Positions 1-6,871 of a stretch of 19,830 nucleotides of DNA are shown piece by piece. The position numbers and the translations under genes were made by a program. Origin of the DNA: CAYVUI01 sp964454745 (GTDB lineage: Bacteria > Planctomycetota > Phycisphaerae > Sedimentisphaerales > Anaerohalosphaeraceae); NCBI GenBank assembly GCA_964454745.1, contig CAYVUI010000084.1, positions 1 through 19,830 of the forward strand, read 5' to 3'. Each line of letters starts with the position of its first letter. Within the stretch, counting starts at the first letter, position 1. The notes beneath the pieces are model-generated. The model made no database searches. It was given only the letters and a program-made list of their open reading frames with translations, and was not told the DNA's origin.

Positions 1-521
1 ATCATATTCACCTTGTCTTTGGCCTTGAAATATCCCGAATTCGGCTGACGTGAACGGATACACCGTCGGCCGTTTTTATACAGATCCCGGAATGTCCATT
101 TTCCATTCCTGGCATCTTGTACCGTGGTCACCCATTTCCCATCCGCGGTCTTCTTCCAGCCGGTAATTTTCTTCCCGCCGGTAAGTGTCGCTTCTTCACC
201 GGGATACGCTGCGTAGGTAATGGTGTATTTGCTGTTTCCGCTGTCTTTTGTGGTGAACTCGATAGGTTTGGAGATAAAATACTCACCCCCGCGAATCAGC
301 ACCACCTTGGGTGCATCGAGCCCCTTTGCGATATCTTTGCGAAGGGCGTCCCGAGCTGCCTCGATGGTCGCGAAAGGCTTTGCCTTTGTACCGGGGTTGC
401 TGTCTTTGCCGTTGGGGGCGACATAATAATCCGCGTTGTCCGCATAATGCTCGATAGCTGCATAAGAATGAAAGCATAGGAAAAGGGCTGCGAGGAGTGT
501 AAAAAACAGTACTTTCTTCAT
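1..521 (-). CDS. Secreted right-handed beta-helix protein, GH141-like N-terminus (partial, runs off left edge)
   Basis: The reading frame is open from an ATG at 521 to the window edge, giving the first 173 residues; the stop lies outside. GGAG sits six bases before this ATG; another in-frame ATG four codons upstream has no such site. Residues 1-21 form a signal peptide (MKK, then a hydrophobic stretch, then SYA). Next comes the entry motif of exported beta-helix enzymes, YYVAPNGKDSNPGTKAKPF, followed by ATIEAARDALR, then LIRGGEY and YAAYPGEEATLTGGKKITGW. This N-terminal pattern is typical of parallel beta-helix proteins related to glycoside hydrolase family 141, which includes fucosidase and xylanase activities; the catalytic region is not in the window, so substrate is unknown. 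It follows the larger beta-helix gene on the same strand after 114 bases and could be cotranscribed with it. The role in polysaccharide breakdown is inferred. Confidence 0.8.
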   Translation of the reverse strand, partial: MKKVLFFTLLAALFLCFHSYAAIEHYADNADYYVAPNGKDSNPGTKAKPFATIEAARDALRKDIAKGLDAPKVVLIRGGEYFISKPIEFTTKDSGNSKYTITYAAYPGEEATLTGGKKITGWKKTADGKWVTTVQDARNGKWTFRDLYKNGRRCIRSRQPNSGYFKAKDKVNM

Positions 522-583
522 CGTTTTCTCCATTTTAATGGTAATGACTGTGTGATTTTCTGGAGACATACTTTAGCACGAAG

Positions 584-603
584 AAGGCTCGTAAATCAGC
601 CTT
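584..603. repeat. Hairpin between the two beta-helix genes
   Basis: AAGGCT and AGCCTT form a perfect 6-bp stem around an 8-base loop. On the plus strand the right arm runs into five T residues, which is terminator-like, but no plus-strand gene reads into it. On the minus strand, the direction of the flanking genes, there is no T tract. It may be an mRNA-processing or stabilising structure between the two beta-helix genes. Function is not established. Confidence 0.35.
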
Positions 604-635
604 TTTCCGTAAAACTTCCGCCATTTCCCGACAGA

Positions 636-2978
636 TCAGTCTCTGCTGGAAACAATCGGATTCGCCTTGATGGTCTCCGGCTCGGTCGGGATGATTCCAA
701 ACGGTCCCGGCTGTGAATTCGGATCCAGCGGCTCGGAAAAGAAATTAAAGTCCACAAACGGGACGTGTATGTTAGGCTTTGCCTGTTTTCCATGCCCTTT
801 TAAAATCAGTGTTTGAGGATCAAATTCTACTTCGATACCTTCGGTGATGTTGTTTTCCATTTCCATCGGTGGGGTATTCGGCGGGTAAACAATTGGCTGA
901 GCATTGTTTATGATAATATTGTTGAATACCCGATGGTGCCCCCCGGTAGAGACTCTGCCGAAGACATCACGTTTGCCCATATTCAGCTGCAGGCCGTTGC
1001 CGGTATTGTTGGCGGATAAATTGTTCGCGATGATCAGCTTCTGGCAGGTGTGCTGATACAATCCGTGTCCCGTATTGCCCCAGCAGATATTGTTATCCAG
1101 CATATTGTGATACAGCGAGGCCTCAAAAAACATGGCACCCCACGGGGAGTTTGCCCCGGTTACCACGTTTTGCGTCACCCGGCAGTTGATATTTCCAAAA
1201 TCCAGCCAGATACCCGGGCCATAAAAGGTATCGCGCACGATATTGCGTCGGTAAAGGCTGTTTTCGTTAAAGTGGGTCTTGATCCCTGAGGTTTCCATCA
1301 TTGCGCAGACATCGTGCCATGCGTTGCGGTCCAGGATATTATCCTCCACGAGCACCGCGAAATCGTAATCACCCATCCCCGAAATGCCGCACACGCCGCA
1401 GTCGGAGATTCGGTTACCGCGGACGATATGGTGCCCGACCATCTCGGGGCTTCTCCATTCCCAGGCCCGCCGGCCAAGGTCAATCCCGATGCTGTTGATC
1501 TGGCGTATAGTGTTCTCCTCGATGATCCAGTGGTGCCCGGCATTGGTCGATACCGCTGCGTACTGCGGCACCGGGAACGGATTCGCCGCCTTTTCAAATG
1601 TAAAGCCTTTTACGCGAATGTAGCCGATGTTGTATGCATCCGGGTAGAAAAGCTGCTCACGGGTCGTAATCTCCCATTTTACCCTGAAAGGTACAATATC
1701 CTCAAAGGGACGCACATGCAGATTTTTCCCGTCCGGCGAGACCCAGAACGACCCGGGTCCTGCTTTGCGTTTAAAGTCTTCCCACATGGTAAACTGGGTA
1801 AGCCGCTTGCCGTCCTGAAAGACCATCCCGCGGGACTTGTAATAGATTTCTGTGTCCAGGGTATAGTCTTTTCTTTTGTTGATTCTGGAAAGATGCTGGA
1901 GCATCCATTTTGGCAGGTTGGGCTTGGTGAACGGGTTGTTTTCACGAATCAGCGATTCCGGGATACGGCAGGTCCAGAGGTTTTCCATGTTGTGGTGCAC
2001 CTGCCTCGGCTTCTCCCAGGGGTGGTTCCATGATCCGGCGAAGGGAAAAACGGTCGGGTCCGTGATGGATTTTGACCACGAAACCTCGAGCGGTTCTGCG
2101 CCGGTGATAATGACTTCCGCTCCATCCTGAGCTTCGTAACTGATCATGTTTTCTCGGCTTGTCCCGCCGCGCAGGGGATTGATCCTCTCTCGGTAAATGC
2201 CGGGGCCGACAATAACCCTCTGCCCCGCCTCTAAAACCTCTGCGGCCTTGCTTATTGTCGCAAAAGGGCGGTCCTCTGTACCGGGATTGCCGTCACTGGC
2301 ATCGGGATGTTTTTGATCGACAAAATAGGTTTTAGAAAAGGCAAACGGAACCTCCCAGGTCTTAAATTCCCTCCCGTCGGGCAAGTACACTTTGGGTTCG
2401 AGGCTGGTAAGCTCGGAATAAGGAATCCCGCCGGAATCCGCGATGCCGAAGATCACAAGGGTCCACGCTTTTGTCGTAAAGGATTCCCCGGCCTTGAGCT
2501 TTTTCTGCATGCAGATCGCCTTTTCGTCGGCGTCCGCGTCAAAGGGATTAAACGCCCGCAGGTTCACCCTTTCAAATCCAAGGCCTGCCAGTTGTTCCAT
2601 CGCAGCGGAGTTTTCCAGGACCAGCACTGCGGCATATCCGCCTTTCTGTACGGTGATTTTTCCGCCGTCTTTGCTCATACGCAGGAATTTCCGCCCGTAA
2701 AGCTGGTTCGGCAGGTACTTTATGGTCTCAGCGGAATTAGCGAAGGCCTTGATGCCGGGCTTTAAGATGCTTTCAATGGAAATTAATGCCCGCAACTGCA
2801 CTTCGTGGGTGCTCATGATGTCGGGCAGGCTGGCAAGCGCGACATCAGCGGTCACGCTTTCAATCGCGGCTTTGGAAGATTCCGGAACACCGAGATCCTG
2901 AACATAGGCCTCATCTTCCGAAAAGCAGGGGTTGACAAGAACGGCAAAAAACAGGACACAGACGATATACTTTTTCAT
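636..2978 (-). CDS. Secreted right-handed parallel beta-helix protein with DUF1565-like segment
   Basis: A 780-residue exported protein. I start it at the ATG at 2978 rather than 19 codons upstream, because this ATG has GGAG seven bases before it and opens a signal peptide (MKKYIVCVLFFAVLV..CFS). Residues about 20-215 are an unassigned domain. About 218-300 match the DUF1565/beta-helix entry: YFVDQKHPDASDGNPGTEDR, PFATISKAAEVL, then a GPGIYRERI rung. About 440-720 contain asparagine-rich coils typical of parallel beta-helices (EENTIRQINSIGI, VRGNRISDCGVCGI, VEDNILDRNAWHDV, DNNICWGNTGHGLYQ, ANNLSANNTGNGLQL). This fold is shared by polysaccharide lyases and some glycoside hydrolases. I see no motif that fixes the chemistry, so a carbohydrate substrate is an inference. 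It probably leads a minus-strand unit with the beta-helix gene at the left edge. Confidence 0.85.
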   Translation of the reverse strand: MKKYIVCVLFFAVLVNPCFSEDEAYVQDLGVPESSKAAIESVTADVALASLPDIMSTHEVQLRALISIESILKPGIKAFANSAETIKYLPNQLYGRKFLRMSKDGGKITVQKGGYAAVLVLENSAAMEQLAGLGFERVNLRAFNPFDADADEKAICMQKKLKAGESFTTKAWTLVIFGIADSGGIPYSELTSLEPKVYLPDGREFKTWEVPFAFSKTYFVDQKHPDASDGNPGTEDRPFATISKAAEVLEAGQRVIVGPGIYRERINPLRGGTSRENMISYEAQDGAEVIITGAEPLEVSWSKSITDPTVFPFAGSWNHPWEKPRQVHHNMENLWTCRIPESLIRENNPFTKPNLPKWMLQHLSRINKRKDYTLDTEIYYKSRGMVFQDGKRLTQFTMWEDFKRKAGPGSFWVSPDGKNLHVRPFEDIVPFRVKWEITTREQLFYPDAYNIGYIRVKGFTFEKAANPFPVPQYAAVSTNAGHHWIIEENTIRQINSIGIDLGRRAWEWRSPEMVGHHIVRGNRISDCGVCGISGMGDYDFAVLVEDNILDRNAWHDVCAMMETSGIKTHFNENSLYRRNIVRDTFYGPGIWLDFGNINCRVTQNVVTGANSPWGAMFFEASLYHNMLDNNICWGNTGHGLYQHTCQKLIIANNLSANNTGNGLQLNMGKRDVFGRVSTGGHHRVFNNIIINNAQPIVYPPNTPPMEMENNITEGIEVEFDPQTLILKGHGKQAKPNIHVPFVDFNFFSEPLDPNSQPGPFGIIPTEPETIKANPIVSSRD

Positions 2979-3018
2979 TTTTTTCTCCGTGTAATTGTGA
3001 GTGTACTTTTCTTGGTGA

Positions 3019-3047
3019 GGTATACTAACACGCATTTAGATGGTAAA
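3019..3047 (-). promoter_or_regulatory. Candidate sigma-70-type promoter for the beta-helix gene
   Basis: On the minus strand TTTACC (-35, 3047-3042) and TATACC (-10, 3024-3019) are 17 bases apart and each matches four of six consensus positions. The site lies about 40 bases upstream of the ATG at 2978. It is plausible by position and spacing only. Confidence 0.35.
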
Positions 3048-3079
3048 AAAGCCTTTTTTCTTGATTATCGTAATACAGG

Positions 3080-3103
3080 TTACAGTAATGGGGATTACTG
3101 TAA
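3080..3103. promoter_or_regulatory. Perfect 10-bp dyad, candidate operator between divergent genes
   Basis: TTACAGTAAT and ATTACTGTAA are exact inverted complements separated by GGGG. The dyad lies in the 244-base gap between the divergently transcribed beta-helix gene (start 2978) and hemerythrin gene (start 3223), just upstream of the candidate minus-strand promoter. A related half-site, TAATACAG, lies a few bases to the left. The size and symmetry fit a site for a dimeric DNA-binding regulator. No regulator gene is adjacent, so its identity is unknown. Confidence 0.5.
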
Positions 3104-3222
3104 TGATAGCGATTCAAATATGGCGCAGCTTCCCTCTAACGCCGGTTAAGTTGACCCTCCTTTTTTTCGATAAAGTGAATACGGGCACGTGAACATGAAC
3201 TTTAACGAACCAGGAGACAAAA

Positions 3223-3621
3223 ATGATTACATGGTCTGATAATATGTCGGTCGGCAATATGATGATCGACCAGCAGCACAAGAGACTTGTGGAAATGGTC
3301 AACACGATTTACCAGGCCATCAGCCAGGGCAAGGGCGACGAAGTGATGAATGATACCCTTTCCGGCTTGATTACGTACACGAAAAATCATTTCATCCAGG
3401 AAGAAAAGTTCATGCAGCAGATCGGCTTCCCCGGCCTGGCCGCCCACCAGAAGATTCATCAGGACCTGACGGCAAAGGCCCAGGACATCGCAGACCAGAT
3501 CAAAGCCGGCAAACGCGTCAGTTCGGTAACCGTGGCTAATTTTCTAAAGCAGTGGCTGACCGATCATATTATGAAAGAGGACATGAAATACGCCGCGCAT
3601 AACCGCGCATCGGTTTCGTAA
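3223..3621 (+). CDS. Bacteriohemerythrin (non-haem di-iron O2-binding protein)
   Basis: A 132-residue single-domain protein, the normal length for bacterial hemerythrins. All seven di-iron ligands are in canonical spacing: H19 (IDQQHKRL), H56 and E60 (NHFIQEE), H75 and H79 (AHQKIH), H115 and D120 (DHIMKED). The N-terminal W4 before the first helix is also typical. There is no signal peptide, so it acts in the cytoplasm, where such proteins reversibly bind O2 and serve in O2 sensing, delivery or scavenging in microaerophilic or anaerobic bacteria. AGGAG precedes the ATG at a suitable distance. It appears monocistronic: the next gene converges on it with only 15 bases between stops and no visible hairpin terminator. 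The upstream region is shared with the divergent beta-helix gene and contains the 3080-3103 dyad. Confidence 0.95.
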   Translation: MITWSDNMSVGNMMIDQQHKRLVEMVNTIYQAISQGKGDEVMNDTLSGLITYTKNHFIQEEKFMQQIGFPGLAAHQKIHQDLTAKAQDIADQIKAGKRVSSVTVANFLKQWLTDHIMKEDMKYAAHNRASVS

Positions 3622-3636
3622 ATCGAAGCGACTTCC

Positions 3637-3930
3637 TTATGGCGTTTCTGTTTCCGTTTGCAGCGGGGGTACTTCCTCCACGTTCAGGGCCAATTTTAAT
3701 CCGCCGCTGAGATGGGTCGAGAGGTTATAGATAAAAGCTCCAAGGGTTCCGTAAATAAATGCGATAAAAGGTGCCGCAGCCATTGAGATAAGATAGAGCA
3801 CTCCTTCCGGTGGATCTAAAAAAAGCAGGATCAGGACTAATGGAAAGAAAAGGACAGAAAGCCAAACAGTGAAGAAAAAGAATACAATCCCGGCACTAAC
3901 AGCAGATACTTTTTTGACAATCACATTCAT
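3637..3930 (-). CDS. Small two-helix membrane protein (DUF3566-like by appearance)
   Basis: A 97-residue protein with AGGAG upstream of its ATG. Two hydrophobic segments, about residues 12-38 (VSAGIVFFFFTVWLSVLFF onward) and 44-68 (VLYLISMAAAPFIAFIYGTL onward), are followed by YNLSTHLSGGLKLAL and a short polar tail. The pattern of a second helix running into YN-hydrophilic-GG-hydrophobic resembles small proteins grouped under DUF3566, but I cannot confirm that without a profile search. Function is unknown. It lies 42 bases downstream of the next membrane gene on the same strand and is likely cotranscribed with it. It converges with the hemerythrin gene. Confidence 0.75.
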   Translation of the reverse strand: MNVIVKKVSAVSAGIVFFFFTVWLSVLFFPLVLILLFLDPPEGVLYLISMAAAPFIAFIYGTLGAFIYNLSTHLSGGLKLALNVEEVPPLQTETETP

Positions 3931-3972
3931 TGCTTACACTCCTTTTGCCGAATTGTTGGTACAAAACGGCTC

Positions 3973-4410
3973 CTATTCAGTTTGTTCTTTTATTTCTTTT
4001 CCCTCAGCCAAAGTTTGTTTCAGGCTGTTAGTCATTGCAAGAATACCCATACCAATTAAAACATAAACAATAAAAAAGAAAAAGAATAACACTAAACCAA
4101 TTCCAGCCATCTCATCAAATGCAGAATAATCAACAGTCAAATAGAAACCAAACTCGAATGCCAGCAAATGTCCAAGTGAATGGATCGTAACTTTGCTTTT
4201 AAATGCAAATGGCAGAGCAATCCAGTAGGAAAAGATAAATCCATATATCGCTATAAATAGAAATGTATCAAGAAGACGATATAGCCATTCAGATAATTCA
4301 GGTAGTTCAATGCCTCCCAATAAATGGAATCTTCCGATCAAATTTAAAATAATGATAATGACCGGATAAATGTATAGTTTTTTTATCAAGATATCAAATG
4401 CGTCTTTCAT
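3973..4410 (-). CDS. Hypothetical multi-pass membrane protein
   Basis: A 145-residue protein with GGGAG upstream of its ATG. Hydrophobic segments at about 11-26 (LYIYPVIIIILNLIG), 43-71 (LYRLLDTFLFIAIYGFIFSY onward) and 103-127 (GIGLVLFFFFFIVYVLIGMG onward), plus a weaker one near 83-95, suggest three or four membrane helices. The C-terminus is charged (LAEGKEIKEQTE). I recognise no family. The coding sequence is visibly AT-rich, with many AAA and ATA codons, unlike the GC-rich genes on both sides, which could mean recent acquisition or a fast-evolving gene. It is probably cotranscribed with the 97-residue membrane protein downstream. Confidence 0.75.
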   Translation of the reverse strand: MKDAFDILIKKLYIYPVIIIILNLIGRFHLLGGIELPELSEWLYRLLDTFLFIAIYGFIFSYWIALPFAFKSKVTIHSLGHLLAFEFGFYLTVDYSAFDEMAGIGLVLFFFFFIVYVLIGMGILAMTNSLKQTLAEGKEIKEQTE

Positions 4411-4451
4411 TTAGATATTTCTCCCGTTCCTTTTATATAATTCCATTGGCG

Positions 4452-4479
4452 ATTGTAGCTCCCCAAACCCTTAAAGCAA
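4452..4479 (-). promoter_or_regulatory. Weak candidate promoter for the membrane protein pair
   Basis: On the minus strand TTGCTT (4479-4474) and TACAAT (4457-4452) are 16 bases apart, about 42 bases upstream of the ATG at 4410. The -10 is five of six, the -35 only three of six. The AT-rich surroundings make chance matches easy. Confidence 0.25.
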
Positions 4480-4537
4480 GAAAAATTTTATATAGAGACA
4501 AGAGACTTAGTTTTAGAGCAAAAAGGCTTTTTTAAGT

Positions 4538-4558
4538 GGAGGATATATGGTAAGATAG
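4538..4558 (+). other. Leader minigene: strong ribosome binding site and a three-codon reading frame
   Basis: GGAGGA is followed by ATG GTA AGA TAG (Met-Val-Arg-stop) at 4547-4558, in the leader of the VWA/ExbBD operon and 62 bases before its TTG start. The Shine-Dalgarno match is stronger than that of the operon's own first gene. The frame does not join the VWA frame. It could be a translated regulatory minigene or a chance match. The rest of 4411-4620 holds an 8-G run (4594-4601) and no convincing promoter. Confidence 0.3.
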
Positions 4559-4620
4559 GTTCGGCCGTAGGGAAGAGCGGCGGGTATGGAATCGGGGGGG
4601 GATTTTAAGGGATTGTAAAT

Positions 4621-5649
4621 TTGAGCACGGCAGCGAACAAGAGCGAAATTGCAGGGGCAAAGCCTCAAAGCCGCCCAAAGGTGCGCGGGCGGATCGATAT
4701 GCGTCAGGCCCGGGCCTGGGGGCTTTCGCTGGCAATTCATATCTTTTTGGTCGCATTAATTACCAATGTCGTCTGGCTGCGGGAGCGTGTACGCCCCATC
4801 CCCGGCCGCGAATACGGCGTGGCCCTTCTGCCCGGTGAGGGGGTGGACGTCAGCGATCCCGGTGATGCCGGCCAGACACTGGCCGGGGGCGATACCCAAA
4901 TCCTCGAACAGACGCAAAAAGTCCTGGCCCAGGGCCCCGTTACCGGCGGCGAATCCGGCCTGGAGGTGGAGATCGAGATCGATCTGCCCTCTGTTGAACT
5001 GATGGAAACTGCTCAATCCGCCCCGCAGGGCGAGCCTGCAGCAGACCTGGCCCTAAGCGGCGGTATGAGCGAAGCATCCAGCGCGGAGGCTGCCGAGGGT
5101 GCCTTTGAAGGCCTCGGCCTGGAAGGAGGCGGACAGGGCGGTCAGGGTGCCAGCTTTTTCGGCGTCCGGGCCCGCGGCGGCAAATTTGTCTTCGTAGTAG
5201 ACCGTTCCGGCAGTATGGGCGACAGCGGAGGCCGGCGGATGCGGGCCGCCAAAGCCGAACTGCTCTCGTCCCTGCGGCGGATGCGGGACGAATACTGGAT
5301 CCAGGTCGTGTTTTACAATACCGATTATGTAGCATTAAGCCCCGAAGGGCTCGTCCAGGCAAGCGTCCACAACAAGCGAAAGGCTGCCGACTGGATCGAG
5401 GGCGTCCCTTCAAGTGGTGGAACCGACCCCGGACCGGCCATGGAATATGCCCTGGGCCTCAAGCCCGACGCCGTCTGGCTGCTCTCGGATGGCGAATTCA
5501 GCCCCGACACGGCCGCGGATATCCGCCAGTGGAACCAGCAGGCGGGGGCCGTCGTGCATACCATCGCGTTTTCCAGTGTAACCGGTGAGGGCGTCCTCCG
5601 GCAGATCGCACGGGAAAACGGCGGACAATTTACATTCGTCAAACGCTGA
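4621..5649 (+). CDS. TonB-like membrane anchor fused to a VWA (MIDAS) domain
   Basis: A 342-residue protein. The frame closes at a stop at 4606, so TTG at 4621 is the best start; ATG at 4699 would remove the basic N-terminus but keep the membrane helix. Residues 34-53 form one membrane helix, GLSLAIHIFLVALITNVVWL, containing S36-x3-H40, the SxxxH signature of TonB-type transducers that couple to ExbB/ExbD. A Gly/Glu-rich periplasmic linker follows (about 60-185). Residues 187-340 are a VWA domain with a complete metal-ion-dependent adhesion site: D194, S196 and S198 (DRSGS), T268 (GGTDP) and D290 (LLSDGEF). Known: VWA domains with intact MIDAS bind partner proteins through a divalent cation. 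Inferred: the protein is the energy transducer of the ExbB/ExbD channel encoded next. It is first in a six-gene operon; the next gene starts 28 bases on. Function in the cell is unknown. Confidence 0.85.
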   Translation: MSTAANKSEIAGAKPQSRPKVRGRIDMRQARAWGLSLAIHIFLVALITNVVWLRERVRPIPGREYGVALLPGEGVDVSDPGDAGQTLAGGDTQILEQTQKVLAQGPVTGGESGLEVEIEIDLPSVELMETAQSAPQGEPAADLALSGGMSEASSAEAAEGAFEGLGLEGGGQGGQGASFFGVRARGGKFVFVVDRSGSMGDSGGRRMRAAKAELLSSLRRMRDEYWIQVVFYNTDYVALSPEGLVQASVHNKRKAADWIEGVPSSGGTDPGPAMEYALGLKPDAVWLLSDGEFSPDTAADIRQWNQQAGAVVHTIAFSSVTGEGVLRQIARENGGQFTFVKR

Positions 5650-5677
5650 CACTCTTGAGTTTTTGAAAGGATAAAAT

Positions 5678-6415
5678 ATGCGAAAAGGCAACAGGCCCCT
5701 GTTACTCAACCTGGCAATCGCAGCGGCGGTCTGCCTGCTGCTGACAGCGACGGTATACGCCGCACAGGATGGCAGCGACACGGCCGGAAACATTTCACTG
5801 TGGAGTACGATTGTATCCGGCGGGGTAATCGGCATCGTGATCCTGATCGTTTCCCTCGTTGGGGCTGCATTGGTCATCGAAAACTTCATGACCCTCGGCC
5901 GTGAGCGGCTGATGCCCGCCGACCTGGCCGAAGGACTCGAGAAGGAAATCAACCAGGGCAATGACGACCAGGCTCTTGAGCTGTGTCGCGAGGACGATTC
6001 GTTCCTGGCAAAGGTCATCGGGGCCGGGCTCGAACACCGCGAGAGTTCGTTCGGCTTTTTCGACATGCAAAACGCCATGCAGGAGGTCAGCGAGCGGTAC
6101 ATCTCGGGCCTGTACCGCAAGGTCGAGTACCTTTCCTTTATCGCCGCCGTTTCGCCGATCCTGGGCCTGCTGGGCACCGTAACCGGTATGATCCGCGCGT
6201 TTAACCAGATCGCGGTGACCGAAGGGGCCGCCCGTCCCTCCCAGCTTGCCGGCGGCATCTCCGAGGCACTGGTAACAACCTGCATGGGCCTGATCGTGGC
6301 GATCCCGGCGATGTTCTTTGTAACCTATTTCCGCAGCCGGATCGAGAGCAGCGTTGCCGAAGCCGAAACACTGGTCGAGCGGCTCATGGGCAAATTCAAA
6401 CGCCCGGTAAGCTAA
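5678..6415 (+). CDS. exbB: MotA/TolQ/ExbB-family proton channel subunit
   Basis: A 245-residue inner-membrane protein with AAAGGA upstream of its ATG. Residues 1-29 look like a cleavable signal peptide ending VYA-AQ, a feature of many planctomycete and Bacteroidetes ExbB homologues. Three membrane helices follow: about 43-67 (IVSGGVIGIVILIVSLVGAA), 149-171 and 196-217. The family signature is intact: SPILGLLGTVTGMIRAF around T167 and T169, and GGISEALVTTCMGLIVAIP around T200-T201, the polar residues that line the ion path in this family. In ExbBD, TolQR and MotAB the pentamer surrounds an ExbD-type dimer and converts proton flow into mechanical work on a periplasmic partner. The only transducer-like partner encoded here is the VWA protein. 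The first ExbD gene follows after 12 bases. Confidence 0.93.
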   Translation: MRKGNRPLLLNLAIAAAVCLLLTATVYAAQDGSDTAGNISLWSTIVSGGVIGIVILIVSLVGAALVIENFMTLGRERLMPADLAEGLEKEINQGNDDQALELCREDDSFLAKVIGAGLEHRESSFGFFDMQNAMQEVSERYISGLYRKVEYLSFIAAVSPILGLLGTVTGMIRAFNQIAVTEGAARPSQLAGGISEALVTTCMGLIVAIPAMFFVTYFRSRIESSVAEAETLVERLMGKFKRPVS

Positions 6416-6427
6416 AAAGGAACTTGC

Positions 6428-6871
6428 ATGAAACTGTGTCGAAGACATCCCGATCGCGGCGGGGCCGAGCTGAATATCGCGTCTTTAATCGACGTGATCC
6501 TGCTGCTGATCATATTTTTCATGACGGTCTCCCAGGTGACTCGGACCAAGGCCGAACCCGTCGAGCTGCCCCGTGCCAGCCAGGGCCGCGAGGACAAAGA
6601 GAGCGTTCGCCAGCGGGTCATTCTCACCGTCCGCGAAGACCTTTCCGTCGTGATCGCCGGGCAGGAATATACCGATGAGCAGATTGAAACGATGCTGACA
6701 AAAGAGAAACAGCAGCGCGGCAGTGGAAAAGTTTTCGTACTGATCCGCGGAGACCGCGACGTCCGCTGGCAGCGGATCGAGCAGCTTCTGGCCATCTGCA
6801 GCCGGGTAGGCATCCTCCAGGTCAAAGTCGCCGTCGAACAAAATGCGGCTGTGGAAGGGGGCCTGCCATGA
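6428..6871 (+). CDS. exbD: ExbD/TolR-family protein, first copy
   Basis: A 147-residue protein, the usual ExbD length, with AAAAAGGA before the ATG. A short basic N-terminus leads into one membrane helix, NIASLIDVILLLIIFFMTVS, which carries the essential proton-relay aspartate as D22. A periplasmic domain follows, with the expected beta-alpha pattern (ILTVREDLSVVIAGQEY, then VFVLIRGDRDVRWQRIEQLL and VGILQVKVAVE). The gene ends by sharing ATGA with the second ExbD gene, so the two are probably translationally coupled. Role: paired with the ExbB subunit to form a proton-driven stator in the inner membrane. Confidence 0.93.
   Translation: MKLCRRHPDRGGAELNIASLIDVILLLIIFFMTVSQVTRTKAEPVELPRASQGREDKESVRQRVILTVREDLSVVIAGQEYTDEQIETMLTKEKQQRGSGKVFVLIRGDRDVRWQRIEQLLAICSRVGILQVKVAVEQNAAVEGGLP

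Noticed and set aside
1314..2033. Plus-strand open frame of 239 codons
   Set aside because: It lies opposite the beta-helix gene, which has a signal peptide and fold repeats; there is no ribosome site or domain on the plus strand.
4594..4601. Run of eight G as a phase-variation switch
   Set aside because: No slippage product links the upstream ATG at 4586 to the VWA frame, because a stop at 4606-4608 lies in the VWA frame after the run.
5410..6285. Long minus-strand open frame (291 codons) opposite the VWA and ExbB genes
   Set aside because: The plus strand has intact VWA and ExbB signatures; the antisense translation is Ser/Arg/Pro-rich with no domain, typical of a shadow frame in GC-rich DNA.
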